Below are positions 38,501 through 50,724 of a stretch of DNA of 64,000 nucleotides, piece by piece. The notes under the pieces were generated by a model, which did not search any database, was not told where the DNA came from, and saw only the letters and a list, made by a program, of their open reading frames with translations. A program made the translations under genes and the position numbers. Each line of letters starts with the position of its first letter. The stretch's first letter is position 1. Source of the stretch: Polydactylus sextarius (lineage: Eukaryota > Chordata > Actinopteri > Polynemidae); contig CM028931.1 of the NCBI GenBank assembly GCA_016801845.1, forward strand, positions 23,430,802 to 23,494,801, written 5' to 3'.

Positions 38501-41500
38501 GACATAAGGCTGCGGCTCTACGAGGACGACAGATGGACGCAGACTTAACTGATTAGTTTGCTAAGAGGACGTGATTAAACTTGGAGCTGTGGGCTCCATG
38601 CTTGGGAGAAACTGGGAGAAGCTTGAGAATGGGAAGGGATAGTTTACATATTCACACATTTAAACGAGGATGGTATTTCTGTTGTTCAGTCCACAGATTA
38701 GCGAAATAAATGGCTGCTTACGTTAGGAAAAGGGCTAAAGCCTTGGTAAGACGGCCCCCATGATCTGGGCCCCTGACCCGGGGGGCTTGAGCTGCTGTGG
38801 TTGCTGTTGACCCCGGGGAGAGTGATCCCCGCCGTGCTGCCCTGAGACGTGGGAGACACCAGGGCGAAGGCGTCGTCCAGCAGGGAGTGCATCTGCTGCC
38901 GGGCCTCCTCAATAGAGGGCTGCGGGGGCATGTAGGGCGGAGGGGGAGGGGCGTGACCTGGGGGAGACGACGTGGGACCTAGGAAGACGTCGTCTGTGGG
39001 GGAAGGGCTCCGGTGAGGGGATCCTGGACCTTGGTCAGGATCCGACTGGAAGATTTGCAAATAGGTCGAAATTAGCTTAAACAGCTAAATTATCTAAGGT
39101 ATCTACGTTAGCTAAGTTAGCTCCAAGTTAGCTGTGATGGCTAAATTATGGTTCAGCTTTTGTGTGACTTCCACCTTGCTGAAGAGGCTAAATTAGTTTA
39201 GTTAGCTGAGTTTAGTTAGCCAAAGTGGTTAAATTAGCCTAAATAACTTGATTATCTGAGGTATCTAAATTAGCTAAGTTAGCTCCATGTTAGCTGTGAT
39301 GACTAAATTATGTTTCAGCTTTTACCTAGCTGAAGAGGCTAAAGTAGCTATAAGTGGCTAGCATAGCCAATTTAACTGAAGTAGCTAAAGTTAGCCGAAG
39401 GTGTGTCTAAATAAGATAACGTATCTAAATAAGCTGCGTTAACATAGCTGGCTAAAAGTTAGCGGAAACAGCTAAGTTAGCTGAGGTGGCTATATGAGCT
39501 AACATAACTATATGAGCTATCTAATGTAGCCAAGTTAAGCTGAAGTAACTGAATTACTAGTGGTATCAAAGTTAGCTAAAGTATCTTAATTATCCAAGTC
39601 AGCTGAGGTGGCTAAATAAGCTAACATATCTAAATTAACTGAGTTAGTATTGCTAAGTTAGCTGAAATAGCTAGGTGGCTAAATTACCAGTGGTATCAAA
39701 GTTAGCTAAGGTTTCCAAATTAAAATGATAAATTAGCTGAGATGGCTAGATAAGCTAACGTCGCTAACATAGCAGCTCTACCTCCTCATTAAGAAACGTC
39801 ATCATCAAGCAGCGATTTTAATTGATTTAATTGACCAGTTGTTGCCGTGCGAGATGTGAGATCACGTTAACGTCACCCTGCTTCTGCGCTACTTACTACG
39901 TAGGCCACGTTGTTGACCCCGGGGCACTTCCTGTACGCGGCATCATTGTCCTCAGTGATCAGGTGGTCTTTGTCCGCCTCCATCATGCCTCCATTAAGCT
40001 GCTCTTTCATCCTCTGTTTGGGAGAACGTCTCCCTCGACCACTGAAAAACAAATGAGGAACCGTTCATTTATTTATGAGGGGAAGAAAAGACGCCGCCGG
40101 AGACACGCACACACACAATAAACCAAAATATGAACCCTGACCTTTTCTTAGATTCCATGAAGATGGAGGACATCTGAGTGTCCGGGTCTAGGATCTTATC
40201 GATCTGTGTCTGTGCTTTCTGATAAATACGATCCTGGTCCTTCGGGTCTCCCAGGCCGCCGGTGACGTCGTCCATGGCGGGGAAAGTCGTAGTGGCCCTT
40301 CCTCTTTGCTCGCAGACGGATCTTGTTGCGGTGGTGCTCGATTTCTGACTTGTGCCTCAATGCTACCTGGATCTGAGGAGGAAATGACTTCGTTAGAAAA
40401 CGAAAAAAACAGAGCTTTAGAGTGTAAATAATGTCTATTTAGATGTCTTTTTTTTTTTCTTCTACTGTTTATTGGAAGTAGTATCCTACTGATTGTCAGA
40501 AATTTTGAACCACAGATAGATACATAGATCTATATCTTCTTTTCTTCTTCTACTGTTTATTGGAAGTAGTATCGACTGTCAGAAAGTTGGAACCATAGAT
40601 AGATTTAGATTTAAAACATATTCCGATTTTTCTTTTGTTTTTGGAGGCTTCTTACTGTTTGTTAGAACTGTTTTTTATTTTCTTTTTCTGAGGCAGTATC
40701 CTACTGTTTGAACCATAGATAGAGAGATATCTTCTTTTCTTCTTCTACTGTTCATTGACTGTCAAGTAACCATATAGATTTAGTCAGAAAACTGTCAGTT
40801 TGAACCATAGATAGAGAGATATCTTCTTTTCTTTTTCGACTGTTCATTGGAAGTAGTATCGACTGTCAGAAAACTGTCAGTTTGAACCATAGATAGAAAT
40901 AAAAAAAAGATAATCAAAACATATTCGGTTTCCTTTCTTCTTCTACTGTTTATTGGAAGTACTATCCTACTGTTTTTCCAGAAACTTTGAACCATAGATA
41001 GATAGATCTTTTCTTAAATAATGTCTATTTAAACACTTATATCAGTGCGATCTGCTCACGTCAAGATCAATTCTTCTTCATGTTCGTTCTAAAAGTAACC
41101 TTACACTCTGATTTCCTTGTATCTAAGCATCAGTCGAATGTTGAAATCTTCCGTTGTGACCACAAATGATAGTGTTGCAGCCCAGATAGAAGCTTTTGGG
41201 CTAAAAGGGACAAAATAGATGTGTATATTTTCAATTCTGGTTGCACAAACACAGTGGTCAGTTTCCTAATCCAGACCTATTTCTGTTACGACAAAAGTTA
41301 ACCCTATTCTGTGTTTTACTGGTGAGATAAATTTTCCAGCGTAGTACAGTCCCTCCAGGATTTTGTGGGCATTTTTTTGAGATTGGTGCAGCCTAATTTG
41401 GCTGATTTCACAACAGCTTTTTTTTTTTTTTTTTTTTTAATTTTAAAAAAAAAAAAGTGACAAAAGTTGTGGCGTCTTTAGGTGTTTTGTTGCAATAAAG

Positions 41501-42703
41501 TTGCAAGACCAAGCCAACATTGTGGTGTTTTTCCGTTTTTAAAAAATTCCAAAAAAAAATTTCCCCCGTTTTAACGATCTTCACAACTTTGACTTGCTCT
41601 CACAACTTTATTGCAACAAATTTCTTGAAAATTACAATGAAAGTTGCAGTGTTTTTAGGCATTTTGTTGCAATAAAGTTGCAGGAGCAAGAGAAAGTTGA
41701 AATTTCTCCCCTTTCAGTGGGAAAAATGCAACTTTTCTTCGCAAAGTCACAGTGTTTTAACGTGTAATGTTTTGTTGCAATAAAGTTGCAGGAGCAAGTT
41801 AAAGTTGCGATGTTTTTCCCTTTTAACAAAATTACGCCCGTCATCGTTTCAATGGGGGGGAAAAAAAGTGCTTTTTCTGCAACATATTTTTCAAAAATTG
41901 CTATGGAAGTTGCGGCATTTTTAGGCATTTTGTTGCAATTAAGTTGTGGGGGCATGTCATTGGTTGAATTTATGTTAATAGTTGCGATTGCAACATCGAA
42001 AAGTCCTGGAGGGTCTGATAGTAGTCGACTACGCTCAGTAAGTGTTAAGTATATATCCAGTCACAACTAAATAGTTTATTTTTTTCGGAGTAGAACAGTT
42101 TTTATCATGTAACAAAGTTAAAATTTCAAACCTCTTTGTTAATCTGGTTGGTGTCGGACACTTTGCCGTTGACTGGAGGTCTGTGCAGCGGTGGCATGGG
42201 CATCGGCTGCATCGCAATAAGCTGGACTTTGTTGGGGAGTCTCCTGCTGGTGTCCGCGGCACGAGACATCCGATCGACGTGCTCAAAGATGGCGGCTGAT
42301 GACAGCTGCTCGCTCGTACCGTTTACAGGTGGAGGACCTGAGGAGGGAGGAAAACAGATTTTACAACACAGTAAACACGTACAGACAGCAAAAGTCTAGC
42401 AAAAGTAGTTATTCTGACTAAAACTAGGCAGCTATGTGAGGATTTCCACTTTTATCCGACTATATTTAAAAACAAGTCAATGGTTCCAACTTGAAACGGG
42501 CACTGATTTCTATTTCTAAAACATTTTTTTAAAACAATCGATCACGCGACACTTCCTTTGTCTGTCAAGTCAATTGTTTCTACGCTGAGTGACGGCTCAA
42601 GAGATGGTGATGGATGGTGAGAACAGGCCAAACACAAGCTACCACAGAGACAAAACGGAAACACACGGTCACGGTGGCGGGAGGTCAAGCCCGAGGTCTA
42701 ACT

Positions 42704-42742
<39 letters not shown>

Positions 42743-45700
42743 GAGGGGAGAGAGGGTGAAGAGGGGGGGAAAAAAAACTCTTACCAATCCTATTCTTGCC
42801 TACAAACCGCAAACAGAGAGGAAAGGAGAGTTTTATTGAGGTGGAAGAGATAAATGAGGATAAGAAACACACATAAGAAACCTCAGATAGAAGAAATGAT
42901 GAAAAAGTAGAAGTCTGGCTGCAATGAGTGCTATTTAAAGTAGTGGACAAAGATAGATGGACAGATAAATGCTCTGTTTCTATTTTTCTTCTACTGTTTA
43001 TTGGAGGTAGCGTCCTACTTTTTGTCAGACAATTTGAACCACAGATAGATAGATATCTTCTCTTCTTCTTCTACTGTTTATTGGATGTTGTATCCAACTG
43101 TTAGAAAGTCTGAACCATAGATAGATTGATAGATAATCAAAACTTTTTCAGTTTCTTTTCTTCTCTACTGTTTATTGGAGGTAGTATCCTACTGTTTGTT
43201 AGAAGGTTTGAACCATAGATAGATAGATAAGTATCTTCTTTTCTTCTTCTACTGTTAATTGGAGGTAGTATCTGACTGTCAGAAAGTCTGAACCATAGAT
43301 TGATAGATAATCAAAACTTTTTCAGTTTCTTTTCTTCTTCTACTGTTTATTGGAGGTAGCATCTGACTGTCAGAAAGTCTGAACCATAGATAGATAGATA
43401 ATCAAAACATGTTCTATTTCTTTTCTACTTCTACTGTTTATTGGAGGTAGTATCCTACTGTTTGGTAGGAAGTTTGAACCATAGATAGATGGATGGGTAG
43501 ATAGACTGAAGAAAGAGGATAGAGAGTTTGTTATACAACTGCCTGTGTCTTATATACAGTCTAATTATAAACACTGTGTCAGAGTATACACAGCCTCACC
43601 CTGAGATTTATCATTAACAAAACAATATGGTTGTGTGGGCGAGTCAGGCTGGAGGCTGTGTTGTAAGCGGCGCTGCAGTTCTTAAATCTATCAAGCAGCT
43701 GTCACACTTCAGTGACTTCACTTTTTTATTCCCCCCGCTCACATTTCTCTCTCTCTCTCTCTCTCTGGACGTTTTACACCCACAAAAACTAGACTTTCTT
43801 CCAGGTGTTTCTACGAGTCTTAAAACCACCGCTTCAGCCTGTGCTGTTTCCTCTCAGTATGACCCCCTCGTCAGTCAAATCATAGCAGCTTGAGTTGCCC
43901 CGTCTTTATCTCTCTCTCTGTTTCCGCCCAGCCCCCCGTCGTATTCCTGCTCGGTGTTTGGAGGAGTGATGTGAGTGTTGCCAGGGTCACTTGCCATTTA
44001 AAACATTGATGGGAACCTTACGCGTCTGCTTGCTGTCGCTGGGCGTGGCGTGGGCTCTTAGGTTCTCCTCGGTGGATTCCTGCTCGCTGGAACGGTCACT
44101 TACCACCGAGTCGACGTCTGACGGGGAGATCCTGGCCAGACAACACACATTTATATGAATAATAGAAACACGGGGGCACGCTGATGTGTTGGAACGGTGA
44201 AAGGTAAAGGACGGGGGAGCGTGGAAATGTAAAGATAGATGGAAACCAAAGTGGAAAAAAGATTAATGGAATCAAAAAAAAAAAAAAAAAAAAAAAATGG
44301 AAGCAAAAAAATTTAAAAAGAAAAAGAAAATTCAATGGAATCAAAAAAAAAAAAAAAATAGACAGAAATAAAAATGGAAAAAAGAACAATGGAAGCAAGA
44401 AAAAAAAATGAAGACAAAGACAAAAATGCCAATGGAATAAAAGAAAAAAAAAATGAAAACAAAGTTTCTAAAAACAAAAACAAAAGGACACAAAAATCTA
44501 GGTGCAACAAAAATCGAAAAAAGTCAAAATCAATGGAAGCAAAAAAAAAAGAAGAGAAAAGGAAAAAACAAAAAAGATAAATGGAAACAAATACGGAAAA
44601 AATATCAATGGAATCAAAAAAAAAAAATTAAGTAAAGTTAAGAAAATGTAAACAAGAAAATAGAAAAATATAAATGGAAACAAACAAAAACCTAAAAGGA
44701 AATAATAATAATAAAATAATAACAATAGACCAGACCAAAAAAATGGAATCAAAAAAAGATAAATGAAACAAAAATTTTACTTACAAAATTTTGTCACTTA
44801 AAAAAAAAAAAAAAAAAAACATGATTTCATTCTGTGCCCCTGTGCTGTGACAACAGTTTGTTAATATACGTGTGATAATTCACATAAACTAGTTTTAAAC
44901 GGTGACACAAAATCTGCAGACAATTAAATAAAAACTGAGACCGCGGCAGCTGCAGCACCTCAACACATCTGATGGGGTGAGATTACATCACTCCACCAGG
45001 ACTCCAGTAGATGGGTAATGTTACGTCAGGGGCCTCTTGTTTGACTTTGCTGTTATGTAACCTATGACAACGCCGGCGGTGGAACTTCCTGCCAGGCAGC
45101 GGGAGCACTGACCTTTCCCGTCGTCGGCTGGTGCGAGACGCTTTCGTGGAGGAGGCGGACGTTTTGGATATGGGCGTGGGGATCTCTCCGTTCTCGGACG
45201 GACTGAGTCCGTCTTTAACGGACATCGGGAGGGGCCCGGGACCAGACGGGACCGATTCCTGGATCACCATTATGTCGTCCTTGCTCTGCTGGCCCAGGTG
45301 CAGCTTGGCGAAGTCGAAACCTTTCACGCTGGGAGCCTGCAGCTGAGGGGGAGGAGGAGAAAAGACAAGAGAGGGAAAGGAGATGGTTTATTGTGTTGTT
45401 TGTAATTAGGCTGAATGAGTGGTAGCATGAAATACAGACAGACGTTAATGGATAAAGAGAAAGTAACAGGAACAGTTGTTGGTTGTGTTGTTGAAAAGCT
45501 GCCGATGTGATATGACGCTAGTCAAAATGAAACTGCTTTTCATGTTTGTGCTTCTCCCCACACAAGATTGTTTTATTTTTGTCTCAATTAAACTGTTTTA
45601 GTTCCAATTTTTTGTTTCCATTTACCATTTTTTTTCCCGTTCATCAAATTTTTTTTGTTTCCATTTACCAATTTTTTTGTTTCTGTTCATCAAATTATTT

Positions 45701-48700
45701 TGTTTCCATTTACCGATTGTTTTGTTTTCATTTACCAATTTTTTTTTGTTTCAATTTATCATTTTTTTTCTTTCCATCTATCAAATTTTTTTAATTTCCG
45801 TTCATCAATTGTTTTTTTTTTTTTGTTTCAATTTAACAATATTTTTGTTTCCGTTTACTGATTTTGTTTGTTTTCATTTACCTGTTTTTTTTTCCATTTA
45901 TCCTTTTTTTTGTTTTCATTCAACAATTTTTTTTGTTTCCATGTATCAGTTTTTTTGTTCCCAGTTATCAATTTTTTTGTTTCCATTTATCTTTTTTTTT
46001 TGTTTCCATTTACCAAATTTTATTATTTCCGTTAATCAAATTTTTTTGTTTCAATTTAACAATATTTTTGTTACCATTTACTGATTTTGTTTGTTTTCAT
46101 TTACCTGTTTTTTTTTTTTCCATTTATTCATTTTTTTTGTTCCATTTATCTTATCTTTTTGGTTCCATTTTCTCTGTCTGTTTCTCTTTTTTGTTTCCAT
46201 TTATCATCCACGCGACTACTTCGCAAATCGCGTCGTCTGTTCCGATGATAAATTGGGACTTGACTCGACAAACAGCTACACATCTACAACACTAAACACC
46301 AACACTAACTCTGCGGCGACATCCACCGCATGTCAGCTAGCGCTAACTCACACCGGCGCTAGCGTCGCTGGCTACGTCAGTACCTCCTGCTCGCCTCTCC
46401 TCCCTTTAGACTTTACGCCCCCTTTCTTTTTCTCTTCTCTCGTCATCTCGCCCGTTTTCCTCGCGCCTGCTCCTCGTCTCTGCTCCTCTGACTTTGCTCC
46501 CTCGCTTTTAACTTTCCGCTTCTCGCCGCCTTTGTCTTCCTCTTCCTCCTCCTCCTCCTCTTCGTCGTCTTCCCCCTCTTCTTCCTCCTCCTCCTCTTCC
46601 TCTTCCCCTTCTTCTTCTTCCTCTTCTTCCTCACTGCTCATTTTCCTTACGCTCCTGAGGGGCGCTAACGGTTTCTAAGCAGAGGTAATGGCGGTTAGTG
46701 TAAATATTTGTTGTTTCTGTATCCAACACCACCGTAAAAATATTCAAAAATCTGAACTACTAACTATTGACTTCACCAGGAAGTGGCTACTGTTCACAGC
46801 AAACACACACACGCTACATCTTCTCTACGTCGTCTACAAACCATTTTAACCTCCTTCTCTTCCTCTTCCTCCTCCTCCTCTCCTTCTTCTTCTTCTTCAT
46901 ATTCCGCTTCCTCTTCCTCCTCGTACTCCTCTTCCTCTCTAAACTGTCTATCCCTTTTAGTGGGAGGGACGGTGCGGTGGAGGGAGGTCCTCGATTCTCT
47001 GAACGACGTCGCGGACTGAGGGAAGAGCGGCGGTGTTAAGTGACAGGTGATTGTGTTAAGCGCGCGGACAGGAGGAAGATTGTGTCGTCGCTCAGCGCGC
47101 AAAGAAAAAACGGTCTATTTTGGGAACGGAGATGTATTTCTGTGTCGGCTACACCCGAGTGACGGATGAAGGTGTCGCCGGGAGGCTGAGGCGCCACTGC
47201 AGGTGTTTGTGGCTCAGTCACAAATCCACTTACCGCTGCGCCGCAGTGTGAAAACTGATGATACAGTCGCTGCTCCAAGTGGGTTTTATACATCTGTGTG
47301 ACTTACCAAAATAAAAGACAGATAGACCCATCCATCCATCATCCATCATCATCCATCCATCATCCATCATCCATCCATCATCCATCCATCATCCATCCAT
47401 CCATCATCCATCCATCCACCCGTCATCCATCCATCCATCATCCATCCATCCATCCATCATCATCCATCCATCATCATCCATCCATCATCCTTCATCATCC
47501 ATCCATAATTCATCATCCATCCACCCATCATCCATCCATCATCCATCCATCCATCATCATCCATCCATCATCCATCCACCCGTCATCCATCCATCCATCC
47601 ATCATCCATCCATCCATCATCCATCCATCATCCATCATCATCCATCCATCATCCATCCACCCATCATCCATCCATCATCCTTCATCATCCATCCATAATT
47701 CATCATCCATCCACCCATCATCCATCCATCCATCATCATCCATCCATCATCCATCCACCCGTCATCCATCCATCCATCCATCCATCCATCATCCATCATC
47801 ATCCATCCATCATCCATCCACCCATCATCCATCCATCCTCCATCACCCATCCATCCATCATCCATCCATCATCCATCCACCCATCGTCCATCCAACATCC
47901 ATCCATCCATCATCATCCATCCATCCATCATCATCCATCCATCATCCATCCACCCATCATCCATCCAACATCCATCCATCCATCATCATCATCATTCATC
48001 CATCGAGTTCGTCATGAATAAAAAAGGTAGAAATAAAAGAAAAGAACAGCTGAGGATCATCTCAAACATCAGTAGCGTCATGATTCTCGCTCCATCACAA
48101 GACCTTTAATAACCTTCTCCGCTGGATTCATTAAACTTTTACTAATCTGGTCTAAAAAAAGGAAGATGATGAAAAAGAAGCTTCAGATTTCCAGCTTATT
48201 GTCACAATGATGGATGCACATAATTAAGTGGAAGCTCTTTAGAATGAGAGTGATTTCCGACCACTCTGTGTAGAACACTGATAATATGTCATACAATATG
48301 GAATATTAGTGTTTCGTTGCAATAAAGTTGCGGTGGCAAGTCAAAGTTGCGATGTTTCTTCCTTTTTAAAGAGAAAAGGTTGCAGCAATCATCCCCTTTT
48401 TTACTAAAAGATTCAATATTAAATGAAAAAAAAAAATATGCAAATTTGACTGAACAAATCGCCTAAAAACTCCACAACTTTCAGCTCAATATTTTTCCCT
48501 TAGAATTAAAAAAAAAAATGTAATTAATGTTAAATTAAATTAATGTCAAAGTTGCAAATCCCCCCTGCCCCTCTTGTAAATAGGAAAAGTTTCTGCGATT
48601 TTTCTCTTAAAAAAAAAAAAAAAAAAAAGAAAAAAAAACTGGTAAGTTTGTCTCGCTCTCGCAACTTTATTGCAGCAAAATACCAAAAACATTGCAACTT

Positions 48701-50688
48701 TTTGCCTATTTTTCACCTTGTACCCTTGTAAAAAGGAAAAGTTTCTGCGACCCACACCTAAAAAAACCTTTAAAAGAAAAAAAAAAAAACCCTGGCCAGT
48801 TTGACTTTCTCTCACAAATTCATTGGAACAAAATGCCCCAAACATCGCAACTTTAATCGCAACCCCCATCGCCTTTAAATATAAAAAAAATCGCAATGAC
48901 AAAAGAATTAAAAAGGCTTTAAAATTGTATTTGAACAATAAATAAATCTGTTTGTTTTGCGGTAAACGCGGCATAGTTGCACAAAGAATTCGCGGGGGGT
49001 TGGTTGAAATCGCATTAACGGTTGCTATCGCGATATCGCGAAATCCTGGAGAAACCGAACGGGACTCTACCTTCTGTCTCTGCTGGATGGACGTCATGGC
49101 GTCGGGCTGGAACTCCAGTTTGTCCGTGCGACACAGCTTCCAGTAGAGGATGGAAATGATGATGATGACGACCAGAAGGGGAATCACCACGCCGATGATG
49201 ATCCACATGTTGGTGCTCTCGGAGTCGGAGGGCGACGACATCACTTTCTCCACAGCTTTGGACAAAAAAAAAAAAAAAAAAAAAAATTGGAGAGATTTTA
49301 GTTTTAAGTTGACATTGAAATTTCTACTGTTTATTGGAAATAGTATCCTACTGTTTGTCAGAAAATTTGGACCATAGATAGATAGTCAAATCATATTCTG
49401 TATTTTTTCTTCTTCTACTGTTAATTGGAAGTAGTGTCCTACTGTTTGTCAGAAAATTTGAACCATAGATGGATAGATAGATAGATAGTCAAATCATATT
49501 ACCTTTTTTTTTCTTCTTCTACTGTTTATTGAAAGTAGTTTCCTATAGATAGATAATATAAGCGCACTATGTTTCTTTTCTTCTTCTACTGTTTACTGGA
49601 GGTAGAATCCTATAGATAGATAGATAATATAAGCACATTATGTTTCTTTTCTTCTTCTACTGTTTATTGGAAGTAGTATCCTACTGTTTGTTCAAATTTC
49701 GGGTCAAATTTCAAGGATATCCTTTGAGCCTGGACGCTAAGCTAGCTGTTAGCTTGTTTGACTGCTGCAAATTTGACCTGTTTTCATGTTTAGGTATATG
49801 AGAATGTACCATTTGCTTTTTTTTTTTTTTTTTTTATTTTATTGGAACAAGGGTTCATGATATCTTCCGAAACCAAAAAATTGAACACAAGAACAAAGAG
49901 ATTTTCATCATTTTAGTAAATTCTGAAGGTCTCTTAAAAAAAATAAATAAATAAAAAATTACCTTTGCAGTCTTACGGGTCAAATATGACCCGCTAATGC
50001 TAAAGATGCAGCAGCTTTACACATTATGAGGGTTAAACTCTTGGGAAAGTACATGGTCATTATAGAAACAGAGCTGTGCCGAGTTGCTCTAAATCATCAC
50101 TAGATCACTTAGTTGCCTTTGAAAGGCAGTTATAATACAAGTGGTACTCACGCTGTGCTAGAATCCCCTGGACACGGTATCCCAGGACGATGGCGGCCCT
50201 TTGAACGTCAAGGCTGTTGAGCAGGTTGGCGGTTTGGACTCCGGGAATCCTCTGACCGCTGGGACCCTCCACGAAGTAGATGATCTCCAGGGGGTGGTCG
50301 GCACCAACCAGACGATTTGCGCTCACGATCTTTTAGGTGGAACAAGGAAGGAGGTAATACTGAACGTTAGGAAGTTGTGAGTTCTGGTGGAACCTGTCAC
50401 AACGTTTTCCTTCTGCTACCGAAGACTCGAGAGCTCAAGTGTTTCTAAAAATGAACGTGGATCTATGGAAGACGAGGCGCTGAACTCTACATTAAAGACG
50501 GGTGACTGATGAAGGTCCTAATGAGCAAAGTATCACGCTTTCAAAAATGAGGATGAGATTTTAATGGCGAGTGTGGTAAGTCATTTTCAACCGAATCCAG
50601 CTTCATTAAACATTTTCCAGTTTTTGTGACTAAAGTTGATGTTAAAATTTGGCCTCAGTTGCCCTGAGATGGACTGATCTCTATCTAT

Positions 50689-50724
<36 letters not shown>

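Noticed and set aside
45546..46295. Phe-rich plus-strand frames resembling multi-pass membrane proteins
   Set aside because: Translation of the TTTGTTTCCATTT array; hydrophobicity is a side effect of T-richness.
47298..48017. 239-codon His/Pro/Ser frame
   Set aside because: Translation of the CATC minisatellite.
48546..49265. 239-codon frame containing the transmembrane exon
   Set aside because: Only the part at 49,071-49,255 is exon 10; the rest reads through the donor into intron and MITE sequence.
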